The notes: a model not told the origin generated them from the letters alone. Shown: positions 18,693-27,456, counted from the first letter of the stretch. The stretch: DNA of 64,000 nt from Ottowia testudinis (GCF_017498525.1 NZ_CP071796.1:1426001-1490000), one strand, 5' to 3'. A program made the numbers and translations.

Positions 18693-19936
18693 GGATGCTC
18701 TCCTTTCAATAGCTGCTTGCGCCCACCCATCAAGCGGTAACGCCACATCACACTCAAAACCCCCAGCGCCACCACGGCGCCCAGCGCGAACACCGCGCGG
18801 TGCAGCGGCCAGCCCGCCATTTGCAGCGCCGCATAGGCGCCCAGCATCCCCAGCACGCACAGGTTTTCATTGAAGTTCTGCACCGCGATCGATTCGCCCG
18901 CGCCCAGCAGCTGCTGCCCGCGGTGCTGCAACAGCGCATTCATCGGCACCACGAAAAAGCCCGCCAGCGCGCCCACCGTGGCCAGCAGCGGCGCCGCCAC
19001 GCCCACGCTGTGCACCAGCGTCAGCAGCGGCACACAGGCGCCCATCAGCACGCCCAGCGGCAGCACGCGTGGCGCCTGCTGCAACTGCACCCAGCGCCCT
19101 GCCGCCAACGCGCCCACGCCAATGCCGATGGCCACCACGCCTTGCAGGTAAGCGGCGTTCGACAGCGAAAGACCCAGGTTCTGCTGCGCCCAGGCCAGCA
19201 CCACGAATTGCAGCGTGGCGCCCGCGCCCCAGAACAGCGTGGTCACGCCCAGCGACAGACCGCCTTGTGCGTCGCGCCACAGCGTGCGCTGCGCGTGGGC
19301 GAAGCGCGCCAGCAGCGCATGGAACGAGGGCTGCATGGCGTGCGGCTGCGCGCCACTGGCCGGAATCAGCAGGTTGAGCGCACCCGCCAGCGCGTACAGC
19401 GCCAGCACCAGCAAGATGGCGGCGCCCAGCGGCGTGCTCACCGGCAGCGCGTGGCCCAGCTGCCGCGTGGCATCGGTCAGCAGCCATGGCCCCACCAGCA
19501 GGCCGCCCAACGCGGTGCCCAGGATGATGGCGCCCACCGTGGTCACCTCCAGCCAGCCGTTGGCGCGCACCAGGTCGGCGGGGGCCGACAGCTCGGTCAC
19601 CAGCCCGTACTTGGCCGGCGAATACGCCGCCGCGCCCACGCCCGCCAGCGCAAAAGCCAGCAGCGGATCGATCGCCAGCGCCATCAGCGCGCAGGCCAGC
19701 GCCTTCAGCCCGTTGGCGGCCAGCATCACCCGCGCCTTGGGCCAGCGGTCGGCCAGCGCGCCGGCCCACGGCGCCAGCACCACGTAAGCCAGCGTGAACA
19801 CCGCCTTGAGCAGCGGCGCCAGCCAGGCGCTTTGCCCCAGTTCGGCCAGCCGCGCCATGGCCACGATGAGCAGCGCGTTGTCGGCCAGCCCCGACACGAA
19901 CTGTGCCGCGATCAGAAACCCGATGCCCCGCCTCAT
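18689..19936 (-). CDS. lplT: Lysophospholipid transporter LplT-like (MFS)
   Basis: The product is 415 residues with about twelve membrane helices. It opens MRRGIGFLIAAQFVSGLADNALLIVA and contains AAYSPAKYGLVTELSAPADLVRANGWLE, the signature of LplT, which flips lysophosphatidylethanolamine to the inner leaflet for re-acylation. No acyltransferase (aas) gene is adjacent here; a GT4 gene follows with ATGA overlap. The C-terminal tail (RLMGGRKQLLKGEHP) comes from DNA resembling repeat A, including CAATAGCTGCTTGCGC. Confidence 0.8.
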   Translation of the reverse strand: MRRGIGFLIAAQFVSGLADNALLIVAMARLAELGQSAWLAPLLKAVFTLAYVVLAPWAGALADRWPKARVMLAANGLKALACALMALAIDPLLAFALAGVGAAAYSPAKYGLVTELSAPADLVRANGWLEVTTVGAIILGTALGGLLVGPWLLTDATRQLGHALPVSTPLGAAILLVLALYALAGALNLLIPASGAQPHAMQPSFHALLARFAHAQRTLWRDAQGGLSLGVTTLFWGAGATLQFVVLAWAQQNLGLSLSNAAYLQGVVAIGIGVGALAAGRWVQLQQAPRVLPLGVLMGACVPLLTLVHSVGVAAPLLATVGALAGFFVVPMNALLQHRGQQLLGAGESIAVQNFNENLCVLGMLGAYAALQMAGWPLHRAVFALGAVVALGVLSVMWRYRLMGGRKQLLKGEHP

Positions 19937-20039
19937 CGGCCGCGGTCAGTGCGCCTTTGCATGTGACGATTGGACTGCCGCCGTGTGGCGGCTTGATGAC
20001 GGTGCTGGCCCCTGCGGGATGGGCTCGAAGCTGCCTCAG

Positions 20040-20068
20040 GAGAAATCGTGATCTGACCCTGATTTCTC
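20040..20068. repeat. REP-like inverted repeat after hipA
   Basis: GAGAAATC at 20040-20047 and GATTTCTC at 20061-20068 form an 8-bp perfect stem around GTGATCTGACCCT. The CTGACCC core again resembles REP sequences. It touches the hipA stop codon and has no T tract on either side. Confidence 0.65.
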
Positions 20069-21321
20069 TATCCGACCATCCGCAACACCATGCGCCGCGT
20101 CACCGAAGTCAGCTTGAGCGCCAGCTTCTCCGCAAAGCTCTGGCCGCTGGCGGTCAGGTGCGGCGCGATGTCGCTGGCGGCTTGCTCCATCGCGGCCGGC
20201 AGGCGGTCTGCCAACTCCAGCGCCATGGATTGCACATAGCGCTGGCCCATGCCCAATTGCTGCGCCAGCGCTTGCACCTGCGCTGGCCCGAACTGCCCCG
20301 GTCTGGCTTCGCCGGCCAGGCTGAACGCGAACTCGTTCGACAGGCCGGGGTAGATGCGCGTGCACATCAGGTCGTAGAACGGCGTCAGCCGCGCGCCTTC
20401 GCCATCGCGGTGGTAGATGGACAGGTTCTTGGCGTGGCTGTCGTTGTTGCCGGTGTACAGGTTGAACAACACCCACTGCGCCAGCGCGGCCAGATCCAGC
20501 GCGGGGCGCGCGCTGTATTGGCGCACCAGCGCCGCGCAGTCTGCCAGGCTGGGGCCGCCTTCTTTTTCATACTTGCGCCCCGAATCGAGGCCGGAGAGTT
20601 GGCAAAAGTCATACTGCACCAGCCGGCCGAGGCGTCCATCTGGCTGCGCCACCCGGTCAAAGCGCTCCACGATGCAGGCGCGCGTGAGCGGCTCGTAGAA
20701 CACACGGGCGGTGTTCAGGCCGCAATAAAGCGCCGTGCGCATCGTGATGGCTTCGTTGGCGGCCGATTCGCGCACCTTGGGCAGGCGGCGGATGTCGGGT
20801 TTGATGATGTGGGTGGAGGGCGCCGCGCCCTGGGGCAGCATGGGCGTGTGGCCGTCGAAGATCGCGATGGAGGCCTTGTCCTGCGCGCCGGCCAGCGAGA
20901 TGCGCGTGCGCCCCCTTTGCCACTGGATGGCGGCGGCCGACTTCCGGTGGATGGTGTCGGCCAGGGCTTGCCAAGTGGTGGGCTCGTAGCGCGGCGGGGC
21001 GGGCTGCTGGCCGCGCGGCAGCAGCACGAACGCGCCCGCGGTATCGCCGGCAACTTCAAGCAGCAGCGAGAACAGGGTCGATGCCTTGCGCTGCTGCACC
21101 ATGTACACGCGCAGATCGCCCTCGGGCAGCAGATTTTCGAAAAAAGCGGTGACTTCGGCCGAATCGACAAGGCCGGGGCGCAGGGCGATGGTGCACAGCG
21201 CGAACGCATCGCCGCGCGCAAGCCAGCCGGGCGCGTATTCAAAAACCAGGGGCGAGCCGTCATGCACCGTGCCGACATGCGCGGCGCCATAGAACAGGTC
21301 GAGCGCAGTGGTGCGTGGCAT
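20068..21321 (-). CDS. hipA: HipA-type serine/threonine kinase toxin
   Basis: The product is 417 residues, near the usual HipA length. The N-terminal HipA domain shows FFENLLPEGDLR. The nucleotide-binding loop region is SLAGAQDKAS. The catalytic block is LYTGNNDSHAKNLSIYHRDG with Asp and Asn, and FYDLMCTRIYP gives the metal-binding Asp. HipA kinases inactivate a housekeeping target (GltX in E. coli) and slow growth. The ATG at 21321 overlaps the hipB stop as TGATG, so translation is coupled. All key residues appear present. Confidence 0.92.
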   Translation of the reverse strand: MPRTTALDLFYGAAHVGTVHDGSPLVFEYAPGWLARGDAFALCTIALRPGLVDSAEVTAFFENLLPEGDLRVYMVQQRKASTLFSLLLEVAGDTAGAFVLLPRGQQPAPPRYEPTTWQALADTIHRKSAAAIQWQRGRTRISLAGAQDKASIAIFDGHTPMLPQGAAPSTHIIKPDIRRLPKVRESAANEAITMRTALYCGLNTARVFYEPLTRACIVERFDRVAQPDGRLGRLVQYDFCQLSGLDSGRKYEKEGGPSLADCAALVRQYSARPALDLAALAQWVLFNLYTGNNDSHAKNLSIYHRDGEGARLTPFYDLMCTRIYPGLSNEFAFSLAGEARPGQFGPAQVQALAQQLGMGQRYVQSMALELADRLPAAMEQAASDIAPHLTASGQSFAEKLALKLTSVTRRMVLRMVG

Positions 21322-21578
21322 CAGGGCGGCCCCGCGTGTTTTTGCCGGACGACGAGTTCCAGGCCCAGCAAGTCCAGCACGTCCAACACCTTTTGCAGTT
21401 GTACGGTGGGCTTGCCTTTTTCGATATCGACGATCAGGCGGTTGCCGGTGTTGCCGATGCCGGCGAGGTCGAGCTGGCGCAGACCCAGCGCGCGCCGCTG
21501 CGCCTGCACGAGCCGGCCGATGTCGTCAGTAGTGCGAATAGCGGCGGGCAGGTTTTCGGCGATTGAGGATTGCGGCAC
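21321..21578 (-). CDS. hipB: HipB-type antitoxin, Xre-family DNA-binding protein
   Basis: The product is 85 residues with one helix-turn-helix: DIGRLVQAQRRALGLRQLDLAGIGNTGNRLIVDIEKGKPTV. It ends with VLDVLDLLGLELVVRQ, the usual HipB tail strand. It should bind the three palindromes at 21594-21712 and neutralise HipA by forming a complex. hipA follows with a 1-bp overlap. Its start lies 16 bp from the first palindrome, so bound HipB would sit on the promoter. Confidence 0.9.
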   Translation of the reverse strand: MPQSSIAENLPAAIRTTDDIGRLVQAQRRALGLRQLDLAGIGNTGNRLIVDIEKGKPTVQLQKVLDVLDLLGLELVVRQKHAGPP

Positions 21579-21593
21579 GGGTGACTGGTCAAA

Positions 21594-21613
21594 AAATTAC
21601 CGATGGGTAATTT
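21594..21613. promoter_or_regulatory. hipBA operator 1 (proximal)
   Basis: AAATTACCGATGGGTAATTT differs in one centre base from the two perfect palindromes upstream. It lies 16 bp before the hipB start. Confidence 0.8.
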
Positions 21614-21642
21614 ATTGCGATTCCCGGTCATTGGCAAGAGAT

Positions 21643-21662
21643 AAATTACCGATCGGTAATTT
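21643..21662. promoter_or_regulatory. hipBA operator 2
   Basis: AAATTACCGATCGGTAATTT is a perfect 20-bp palindrome centred 49 bp from operator 1. Confidence 0.85.
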
Positions 21663-21692
21663 ATCTCTTGAGTATGGGTGTTTTGGAGGTAA

Positions 21693-21712
21693 AAATTACC
21701 GATCGGTAATTT
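21693..21712. promoter_or_regulatory. hipBA operator 3 (distal)
   Basis: AAATTACCGATCGGTAATTT is a second perfect copy, centred 50 bp from operator 2. It ends 17 bp from the stop of the next gene. Confidence 0.85.
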
Positions 21713-21728
21713 AAATCTCGTGCAGGCT

Positions 21729-22325
21729 TCACCCCGCCTTTTTCTCCCTCGGCACCCGCCCCATCAGATAGAACTCCGCGTTCGGCTGCATGCCGCTGAA
21801 ACTGGCAATGCGGTTCGACAGGCCAAAGAACGCCGTGATGGCGGCGATGTCCCAGATGTCCTCGTCGTCAAAGCCGTACGAGTGCAGTGGGGCGAAGTCG
21901 TCGTCGCTGATTTCGTGCGAGCGCTCGCACACCTTCATGGCGAAGTCGAGCATGGCACGCTGGCGCGGCGTGATGTCGGGCGCCTTGCGGTAGTTCACCG
22001 CCACCTGGTCGGCCACCAGGGGCTTTTTCTCGTAGATGCGCAGCAGCGCGCCGTGCGCCACCACGCAGTACAGGCACTGGTTGGCGGCGCTGGTGGTGGT
22101 GACGATCATCTCGCGGTCGCCCTTGGTGAGGTTGCTGGTGCGGCCCACGCTCTCGGGCTCCATCAGCGCGTCGTGGTAGGCGAAGAAGGCGCGCCACTCG
22201 GCCGGGCGGCGCGCCAGGCCCAGAAACACGTTGGGCACGAAGCCGGCCTTGGCCTGCACTTCGAGCACCTTGGTCTTGATGTCGTCGGGCAGGGTGTTGA
22301 TGTCGGCAAGGGGGTAGCGGCTCAT
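21729..22325 (-). CDS. Peroxidase-related alkylhydroperoxidase-like protein (AhpD/CMD fold)
   Basis: The product is 198 residues of the 'uncharacterised peroxidase-related enzyme' group. The redox CxxC is in SAANQCLYCVVAHGALLR, near residue 85-95, with the following His typical of the AhpD motif. Landmarks are LARRPAEWRAFFAYHDALM and LTKGDREMIVTTTSAAN. Such proteins reduce peroxides or act as thiol antioxidants. The ATG at 22325 has GAGACAC upstream. A second CMD-fold gene starts divergently 57 bp away. Confidence 0.85.
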   Translation of the reverse strand: MSRYPLADINTLPDDIKTKVLEVQAKAGFVPNVFLGLARRPAEWRAFFAYHDALMEPESVGRTSNLTKGDREMIVTTTSAANQCLYCVVAHGALLRIYEKKPLVADQVAVNYRKAPDITPRQRAMLDFAMKVCERSHEISDDDFAPLHSYGFDDEDIWDIAAITAFFGLSNRIASFSGMQPNAEFYLMGRVPREKKAG

Positions 22326-22381
22326 GGTGTCTCCTTCAGAATGGGGTGTGTTGCCACGATATCCGATACAAGGAGCCCGCG

Positions 22382-22768
22382 ATGACCCTGCCCGACGACC
22401 CCGATTTCAAGGCCGGCCTGGCCACGCGTCGCCAGGTGATGGGCGACGATTTCGTTGACCGCGCGCTTGGCACCATGACCCCGTTCACCGAGCCCATGCA
22501 GCACTACATCACGCGCAACGCCTGGGGCGACGTGTGGCAGCGGCCCGGCCTGGACCTGAAGACGCGCAGCCTGATCACGGTGGCCATGCTCACTGCGTTG
22601 GGCAAGCAGCACGAGCTGAAGGGCCATGTGCGCGGCGCGCTGAACAATGGCGCCACCGCCGCGCAAATTCAGGAGGTGCTGCTGCACGCCAGCATCTACT
22701 GCGGCGTGCCGACCGCGGTGGAGGCGTTTCGCAGCGCGGCCGAGGTGGTGGACGGGCCCAAGACCTGA
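22382..22768 (+). CDS. Carboxymuconolactone decarboxylase family protein
   Basis: The product is 128 residues. RQVMGDDFVDRAL, ITRNAWGDVWQRPGLDLKTRSLITVAML and ELKGHVRGALNNG match PcaC, the gamma-carboxymuconolactone decarboxylase of the protocatechuate branch. No other pca gene is near, so the role may instead be redox or decarboxylation of another substrate. It lacks the CxxC of AhpD; a single Cys is near the end (HASIYCGVP). An in-frame ATG at 22346 upstream is rejected because AAGGAGCCCGCG precedes 22382. Confidence 0.82.
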   Translation: MTLPDDPDFKAGLATRRQVMGDDFVDRALGTMTPFTEPMQHYITRNAWGDVWQRPGLDLKTRSLITVAMLTALGKQHELKGHVRGALNNGATAAQIQEVLLHASIYCGVPTAVEAFRSAAEVVDGPKT

Positions 22769-22774
22769 TCTTCA

Positions 22775-22826
22775 GATCAAATCAGGCGCTAGCGCTTGTT
22801 CAGCAAGCGCAGCCAGCTATCAAATC
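22775..22826 (-). repeat. Repeat A copy
   Basis: A full copy: AGATCAAATCAGGCGCT, AGCGCTTG-TTCAG-CAAGCGC, then AGCCAGCTATCAAAT. The CAAGCGC arms form a hairpin. It lies 6 bp after the CMD gene stop. Confidence 0.85.
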
Positions 22827-22913
22827 GGTAGTAAATCCGTCGTATCTGGCGCGGTGTGCGAGCAAGAAACCCTGCGCCATGCACAATTTCGCCGTCGACA
22901 TGGAGACGCCATC

Positions 22914-23591
22914 ATGAACCCTGCCCACGCCTTCCCCACCGACATCTACACCGAGCCCACGGCCGACGTGCACACGCTGGTCAATCTGGGCCCGCTCACG
23001 CGCATGGCTGGCGTGTGGCAGGGCGCGCGCGGCATGGACCGCAAACCCAAGGCGGATGGGCCGAAAGAGCAGGCCTTTGTTGGCCGCATCGAGCTGCAGC
23101 CGATCGACCCGCAGACCAACGGCCCGCAGCTGTTTTATGGCCTGCGCTATCACACGCACATCACCAAGCCGGGCCAAGTCAAGACCTATCACGATCAGGT
23201 GGGCTACTGGCTGTGGGAGCCCGCCACCGGCACCGTGATCCAGACCGTGGCCATTCCGCGCGGCATGACCGCCATGGCGGGTGGCGTGGTTGCCGCGGAT
23301 GCCGACACCTTCGAGGTCGCCGCCACGCTGGGCAGCGCCACCTACGGCATCTGCTCGAATCCGTTTCTGGACCATGCCTTCAAGACCACCGAATTCCGCG
23401 TCAAGGTCGGTTTCAATGCCGACGGCACGTGGTGGTACGACGAAACCACCGTGCTGCAGATCGCGGGTCAGGCCGCGCCCTTCGCGCACACCGACCACAA
23501 CGTGCTGACCAGGATTGCCAAGCCAACGCCGAACCCGCTGGCGCTGGCGGCTATCGCATCGGGCGGTTCAGGCAGTCATCAAAAATCATAG
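22914..23591 (+). CDS. FABP-like / heme-binding beta-barrel protein
   Basis: The product is 225 residues. LGPLTRMAGVWQG at residue 25-40 is the usual beta-barrel opening with the GxWxG-like motif. FYGLRYHTHITKPGQVKTYHDQVGYWLWEPATG and FRVKVGFNADGTWWYDETTVLQI follow. It resembles the THAP4/nitrobindin-type lipocalin-like families that bind heme or fatty acids. Upstream in-frame starts as far as 22647 are rejected because they lie in the CMD gene and repeat A. The last ten residues (GSGSHQKS) come from repeat-like DNA. Confidence 0.72.
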   Translation: MNPAHAFPTDIYTEPTADVHTLVNLGPLTRMAGVWQGARGMDRKPKADGPKEQAFVGRIELQPIDPQTNGPQLFYGLRYHTHITKPGQVKTYHDQVGYWLWEPATGTVIQTVAIPRGMTAMAGGVVAADADTFEVAATLGSATYGICSNPFLDHAFKTTEFRVKVGFNADGTWWYDETTVLQIAGQAAPFAHTDHNVLTRIAKPTPNPLALAAIASGGSGSHQKS

Positions 23592-23669
23592 CGATAGAGG
23601 TTCAAGTCACCACGACTCGCCGCGATTTTTGATCCGAAAAGTGCCTTGAGCCACTGTGCCGCGCGCACC

Positions 23670-24935
23670 TCAGTCGCGCGCCAGCCGGATGCCCGAAAAC
23701 TGCCATCGCGCGCCGGGCGGAAAGAAGTTTCGGTAACTGATGCGCGCGTGGCTGCGCGGCGTGGCGCACGACGCACCCTTGAGTACCATCTGCCCCGACA
23801 TGAATTTGCCGTTGTATTCGCCCACCGTGCCCTCGGGCACGCGGTAGCCGGGGTAGGGCAGGTAGGCGCTGGCGGTCCATTGCCAGCAGTCGCCCAGCAT
23901 CTGGCGCAGGCCGGTGGCTGGCGCGGCCGGCGTGGGGTGGAACGCATCGCTCTCCAGCAGCGCACCCGGTGCGCACTGCTTGGATGAAGCGGCGGCGTAT
24001 TCCCATTCGGCCTCGGTCGGGAGCCGCGCGCCGGCCCAGCGGGCGTAGGCGTCGGCTTCGTAGTGGCTCACGTGGCACACCGGAACACCGGGCAGCGGCG
24101 CGCGCCAGCCGCCCAGCGTGAATATTTTCCATCCGCCATCGTCGGCTTGGCGCCAGTACAGCGGCGCCTGCCAGTCGCCCGCCTCGCGCACCGCCCAGCC
24201 GTCGGACAGCCAGAGCGCGGCCTGCGCGTAGCCACCGTCGTGCATGAAGGCCAGGTACTCCGTTTCCGTCACCAGCCGGTCGGCCATCTGGAACGGCTCC
24301 AGCCACACGCGATGGCGCGGCAACTCGTTGTCGAAGCCGAAGCCGCCTCCCGCGTGGCCGATCTCGTGCAGTCCACTGCCGAAGCGCACATATTGCATCG
24401 GGCTTGGTGATGTGGTCTCGAAGTGCGCAGCAGGCGCGCGATAGACCGGCGTCAGCGGCTGGCTGAAGAAGTGGTGCTTCAGGTCGGTCAGGATCAGCTC
24501 CTGGTGCTGCTGCTCGTGTTCCAGCCCCAGGCGCACCAGCGCAAGCGCGTGCGCATCGGCGTTCGGCAGAAGTTTGATCACGGCGTCGGTCACGTGTTGC
24601 CGGTAATCCATCACGTTGGCCAGCGGCGGGCGCGACAGATCGCCGCGCCGCGCCCGAGGATGCCGCGTGCCGGCACCGACGTAGTAGGAGTTGAACAGCG
24701 CCGCATACGTGCTGTCGAACGGCGGCACGCCCTGCGGCCCCAGCACGAACTGCTCAAAGAACCAGCTGGTGTGCGCCAGGTGCCATTTGATGGGGCTGGC
24801 ATCGGGCATCGACTGCACCATGCAGTCGTCGGGGGTGAGGCTCTGCACCAGCCGCTCGGTGGTGGCGCGCACCGTGCCAAAGGCCGTCAGCAGCTCGGTG
24901 GCGCCGCCGCGCTGTTCGGATTCAAGGCTTTGCAT
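23670..24935 (-). CDS. egtB: Ergothioneine biosynthesis sulfoxide synthase EgtB
   Basis: The product is 421 residues. The N-terminal DinB-like domain has WHLAHTSWFFEQF and the iron-binding HX3HXE motif in EHEQQHQE. The C-terminal formylglycine-generating-enzyme-like domain has YEADAYARWAGARLPTEAEWEYAA and ends FSGIRLARD. It joins cysteine or gamma-glutamylcysteine to hercynine with oxygen. It follows egtD with a 14-bp overlap, which indicates an operon. The ATG at 24935 starts MQSLESEQRG. No egtA, egtC or egtE is seen in this window. Confidence 0.92.
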   Translation of the reverse strand: MQSLESEQRGGATELLTAFGTVRATTERLVQSLTPDDCMVQSMPDASPIKWHLAHTSWFFEQFVLGPQGVPPFDSTYAALFNSYYVGAGTRHPRARRGDLSRPPLANVMDYRQHVTDAVIKLLPNADAHALALVRLGLEHEQQHQELILTDLKHHFFSQPLTPVYRAPAAHFETTSPSPMQYVRFGSGLHEIGHAGGGFGFDNELPRHRVWLEPFQMADRLVTETEYLAFMHDGGYAQAALWLSDGWAVREAGDWQAPLYWRQADDGGWKIFTLGGWRAPLPGVPVCHVSHYEADAYARWAGARLPTEAEWEYAAASSKQCAPGALLESDAFHPTPAAPATGLRQMLGDCWQWTASAYLPYPGYRVPEGTVGEYNGKFMSGQMVLKGASCATPRSHARISYRNFFPPGARWQFSGIRLARD

Positions 24936-25926
24936 GATCGATCCCCGCGACGTAAACGCCATACGCTTCGCCCTCGATGTCAAAGCGCTGCACGCCGTTG
25001 AAACCCGCGTCGCGCAGCAGGCGCAGGGCGCGCTCGGCGCTGTGCTTGTAGGAATGCTCGGTGACGATGTGCTCACCCGCTGTCAACGACAAGGTGCGGC
25101 CCGCACCCAGGTCCACCGATTGCGCGCGCGTGGCCACCAAGTGCATCTCGATGCGGCTGGCATCGGCGTTGAACACCGCGCGATGGCGAAAGCCGGCCGG
25201 GTCGAAGTCGGCGCCCAGTTCGCGGTTGACCACGTTCAGCACGTTAAGGTTGAACGCTGCGGTGACGCCCGCCGCGTCGTCGTAGGCACGCACCATGCGC
25301 GCGGGCTCCACGGGGCCATCGACGGCCAGCACCAGCGCATCGCCCGGCTGCATCAGCGCGCGCATCTGCGCCAGCAGCGCGGTAGCGGCAACAGGCTCGA
25401 AATTGCCGATAGACGAACCGGGGTACCAGAAGATGCGCGGCCGGTTGCCCTCACGCGCCAGCGGCAGTTGCAAACCCCAGTTCAGGTCGGTCACCACGCC
25501 GTCGAACTGCACCTGCGGGTAGCGCGCCTGGCCACGCCGCAGCGCCTCGCTCAGCCAGTCTTCGGCAATGTCCACGCCGATGTAGCGGCACACGATGCCG
25601 GCGTCCAGCCAGCGGCGCGCTTTCAGCCCATCGCCACTGCCGATGTCGATCAGCTCGGCACCGTGCGGCAACAGGCGCAGCATCTCGGGCTGGTGCCGAC
25701 CCAGGATGGCGCGCTCGACGCGCGGCAAGTGGTATTCGGGCAGCTCGGTGATGGCCTCGTACAGCACGCAGCCGCGCGCGTCGTACAGCCATTTGGGCGC
25801 GATGGTGCGGGGCGATGCCAGCAGCGTGGCGCGCAACTGCTGGGCCCCGCTGCGCGCCGCGAACGTGGGCGGCGCAGCAACGCGGGCGATGCGCGGGGCA
25901 TGGGCGGTAGGCAAGGTGGAGAGCAT
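24922..25926 (-). CDS. egtD: L-histidine N-alpha-methyltransferase EgtD
   Basis: The product is 334 residues. PKWLYDARGCVLYEAITELPEYHLPRVE near residue 45-70 and the SAM site ELIDIGSGDGLKARRWL near 90 are typical. FWYPGSSIGNFEP and the C-terminal LSLTAGEHIVTEHSYKH block complete the family pattern. The enzyme trimethylates histidine to hercynine, the first step to ergothioneine. The ATG at 25926 starts MLSTLPTAHAP. egtB follows and overlaps its end. Confidence 0.93.
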   Translation of the reverse strand: MLSTLPTAHAPRIARVAAPPTFAARSGAQQLRATLLASPRTIAPKWLYDARGCVLYEAITELPEYHLPRVERAILGRHQPEMLRLLPHGAELIDIGSGDGLKARRWLDAGIVCRYIGVDIAEDWLSEALRRGQARYPQVQFDGVVTDLNWGLQLPLAREGNRPRIFWYPGSSIGNFEPVAATALLAQMRALMQPGDALVLAVDGPVEPARMVRAYDDAAGVTAAFNLNVLNVVNRELGADFDPAGFRHRAVFNADASRIEMHLVATRAQSVDLGAGRTLSLTAGEHIVTEHSYKHSAERALRLLRDAGFNGVQRFDIEGEAYGVYVAGIDHAKP

Positions 25927-26092
25927 GCGGCGCGAACCTTTGGTGGGTGAGCGCCTCGCAAGTCGTGTGGCTGATCAGATCGCGGCAACGCGATGGGCGC
26001 AAAAACAAAGTGCAGATGACCACCGTAGCACCGGCGCCCTGGCGGGCGTGTAGGCCATCGGCGCGGATTCGGCCTTGCCGCGCGCGTGGTCT

Positions 26093-26662
26093 TTACAACC
26101 CACCCATCAGCTTTTGCACCAGTTCCGCGGCAGTGCTGGCCTGGTATTTGCGCATCAGGCGGGCGCGGTGCACTTCCACCGTGCGGTGGCTCAGGCCCAG
26201 CGCGCGGCCGATTTCCTTGGCTGTGAGGCCCTGCAGCAATTGCGCCGCCACTTCGCGCTCGCGCGGGGTCAGCGCGGCCGTCACCGGGCGCTGCGCGCTG
26301 AGGTCTTCAAAGGTCCAGATGCCGGCGGCGTGCGGCGCGTCGCGGTCGATGGCGCGGCCCGTGACGTGGCACCAGAACGTCTGGCTCGCCAGTGCACCGC
26401 CCACGCGCCTCATCACGCGATGGTCTGCGTACACACCGTCGCGCCCAAGAATGGGTGCGATGCGGGCGCCGGTGCGTTCGTACTCGTCGGCACTGGGGTA
26501 GAGGATGCGAAAGCGCTGGCCGATCAGCTGCTCGGGCGTGGCGCCGAACATCTCGCACACGCGCTGGTTGCAATCGACGATGTGCCGCTCGCGCGAGAGG
26601 ATCAGCCCCACCGGCGCCAGCTGAAACGCCAGCCGGTAATCGGGCGCGGCAGGGATGTCCAT
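26093..26662 (-). CDS. PAS-LuxR transcriptional regulator
   Basis: The product is 189 residues. A PAS domain (residues 8-110, LAFQLAPVGLILSRERHIVDCNQR) is followed by a LuxR-type HTH: LTPREREVAAQLLQGLTAKEIGRALGLSHRTVEVHRARLM. There is no receiver domain. It is divergent from scoAB and a 24-bp inverted repeat fills the gap between them, so it most likely controls the CoA-transferase operon and itself. The signal sensed by the PAS domain is unknown. Confidence 0.88.
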   Translation of the reverse strand: MDIPAAPDYRLAFQLAPVGLILSRERHIVDCNQRVCEMFGATPEQLIGQRFRILYPSADEYERTGARIAPILGRDGVYADHRVMRRVGGALASQTFWCHVTGRAIDRDAPHAAGIWTFEDLSAQRPVTAALTPREREVAAQLLQGLTAKEIGRALGLSHRTVEVHRARLMRKYQASTAAELVQKLMGGL

Positions 26663-26669
26663 TACGAAA

Positions 26670-26693
26670 TACTACGTAAACGGCTACGTAGTA
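26670..26693. promoter_or_regulatory. Inverted repeat between the PAS-LuxR gene and scoA
   Basis: TACTACGTA-AACGGC-TACGTAGTA has perfect 9-bp arms and a 6-bp spacer. It starts 8 bp from the regulator start and lies 50 bp before the scoA start. It is the obvious operator for the LuxR-type protein. Confidence 0.8.
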
Positions 26694-26742
26694 TCGTTAA
26701 GGGTTGTCCCGTGGCACCCATTTTTTTGAGGAGACATTGCCT

Positions 26743-27444
26743 GTGAACAAGATTTACCCCTCGGCCGCCGAGGCGCTCAAAGGCGTCGTGAAAGACGGCC
26801 AATTGCTCGCCGTCGGCGGCTTCGGCCTGTGCGGCATTCCTGAAGCGCTGATCGAGGCGCTGCGCGATTCGGGCGTGAAGAACCTGACGGCGATTTCCAA
26901 CAACGCTGGCGTTGACGGCTTTGGCCTGGGCAAGCTGCTGGAAACGCGCCAGATCAAGAAAATGATCAGCAGCTACGTGGGCGAGAACAAGGAGTTCGAG
27001 CGCCAGTACCTGGCCGGCGAGCTGGAGCTGGAGTTCACGCCGCAGGGCACGCTGGCCGAGAAGCTGCGCGCCGGCGGCGCCGGCATTCCGGCCTTCTTCA
27101 CCAAGACGGGCGTCGGCACGCTGGTGGCCGAAGGCAAGGAGCTGCGCGAGTTCGATGGCGAAACCTATGTGATGGAACGCTCGCTGGTGGCCGACGTGGC
27201 GCTGGTCAAGGCCGACGTGGCCGACCGCTCCGGCAACCTGCGCTTCAACCTGACGGCGCGCAACTTCAACCCGGCCTGCGCTATGTCGGGCAAGGTCTGC
27301 ATCGTGGAAGTGGAGCGCATCGTCGCCACGGGCGAGCTGGCGCCCGACGACATTCACCTGCCCGGCATTTACGTGCACCGCATCGTGCTGAATGCCAACC
27401 CCGAAAAGCGCATCGAAAAGCGCACGCTGCGCGACGGCAAATAA
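26743..27444 (+). CDS. scoA: 3-oxoacid CoA-transferase subunit A
   Basis: The product is 233 residues beginning with GTG ([15 protein letters not shown]). The segments [36 protein letters not shown] and [25 protein letters not shown] are classic for succinyl-CoA:3-ketoacid CoA-transferase subunit A. The pair activates acetoacetate to acetoacetyl-CoA. The GTG at 26743 is chosen because GAGGAG is 10 bp upstream. scoB follows after 12 bp. Confidence 0.95.
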   Translation: MNKIYPSAAEALKGVVKDGQLLAVGGFGLCGIPEALIEALRDSGVKNLTAISNNAGVDGFGLGKLLETRQIKKMISSYVGENKEFERQYLAGELELEFTPQGTLAEKLRAGGAGIPAFFTKTGVGTLVAEGKELREFDGETYVMERSLVADVALVKADVADRSGNLRFNLTARNFNPACAMSGKVCIVEVERIVATGELAPDDIHLPGIYVHRIVLNANPEKRIEKRTLRDGK

Positions 27445-27456
27445 AGGAGACACCCC

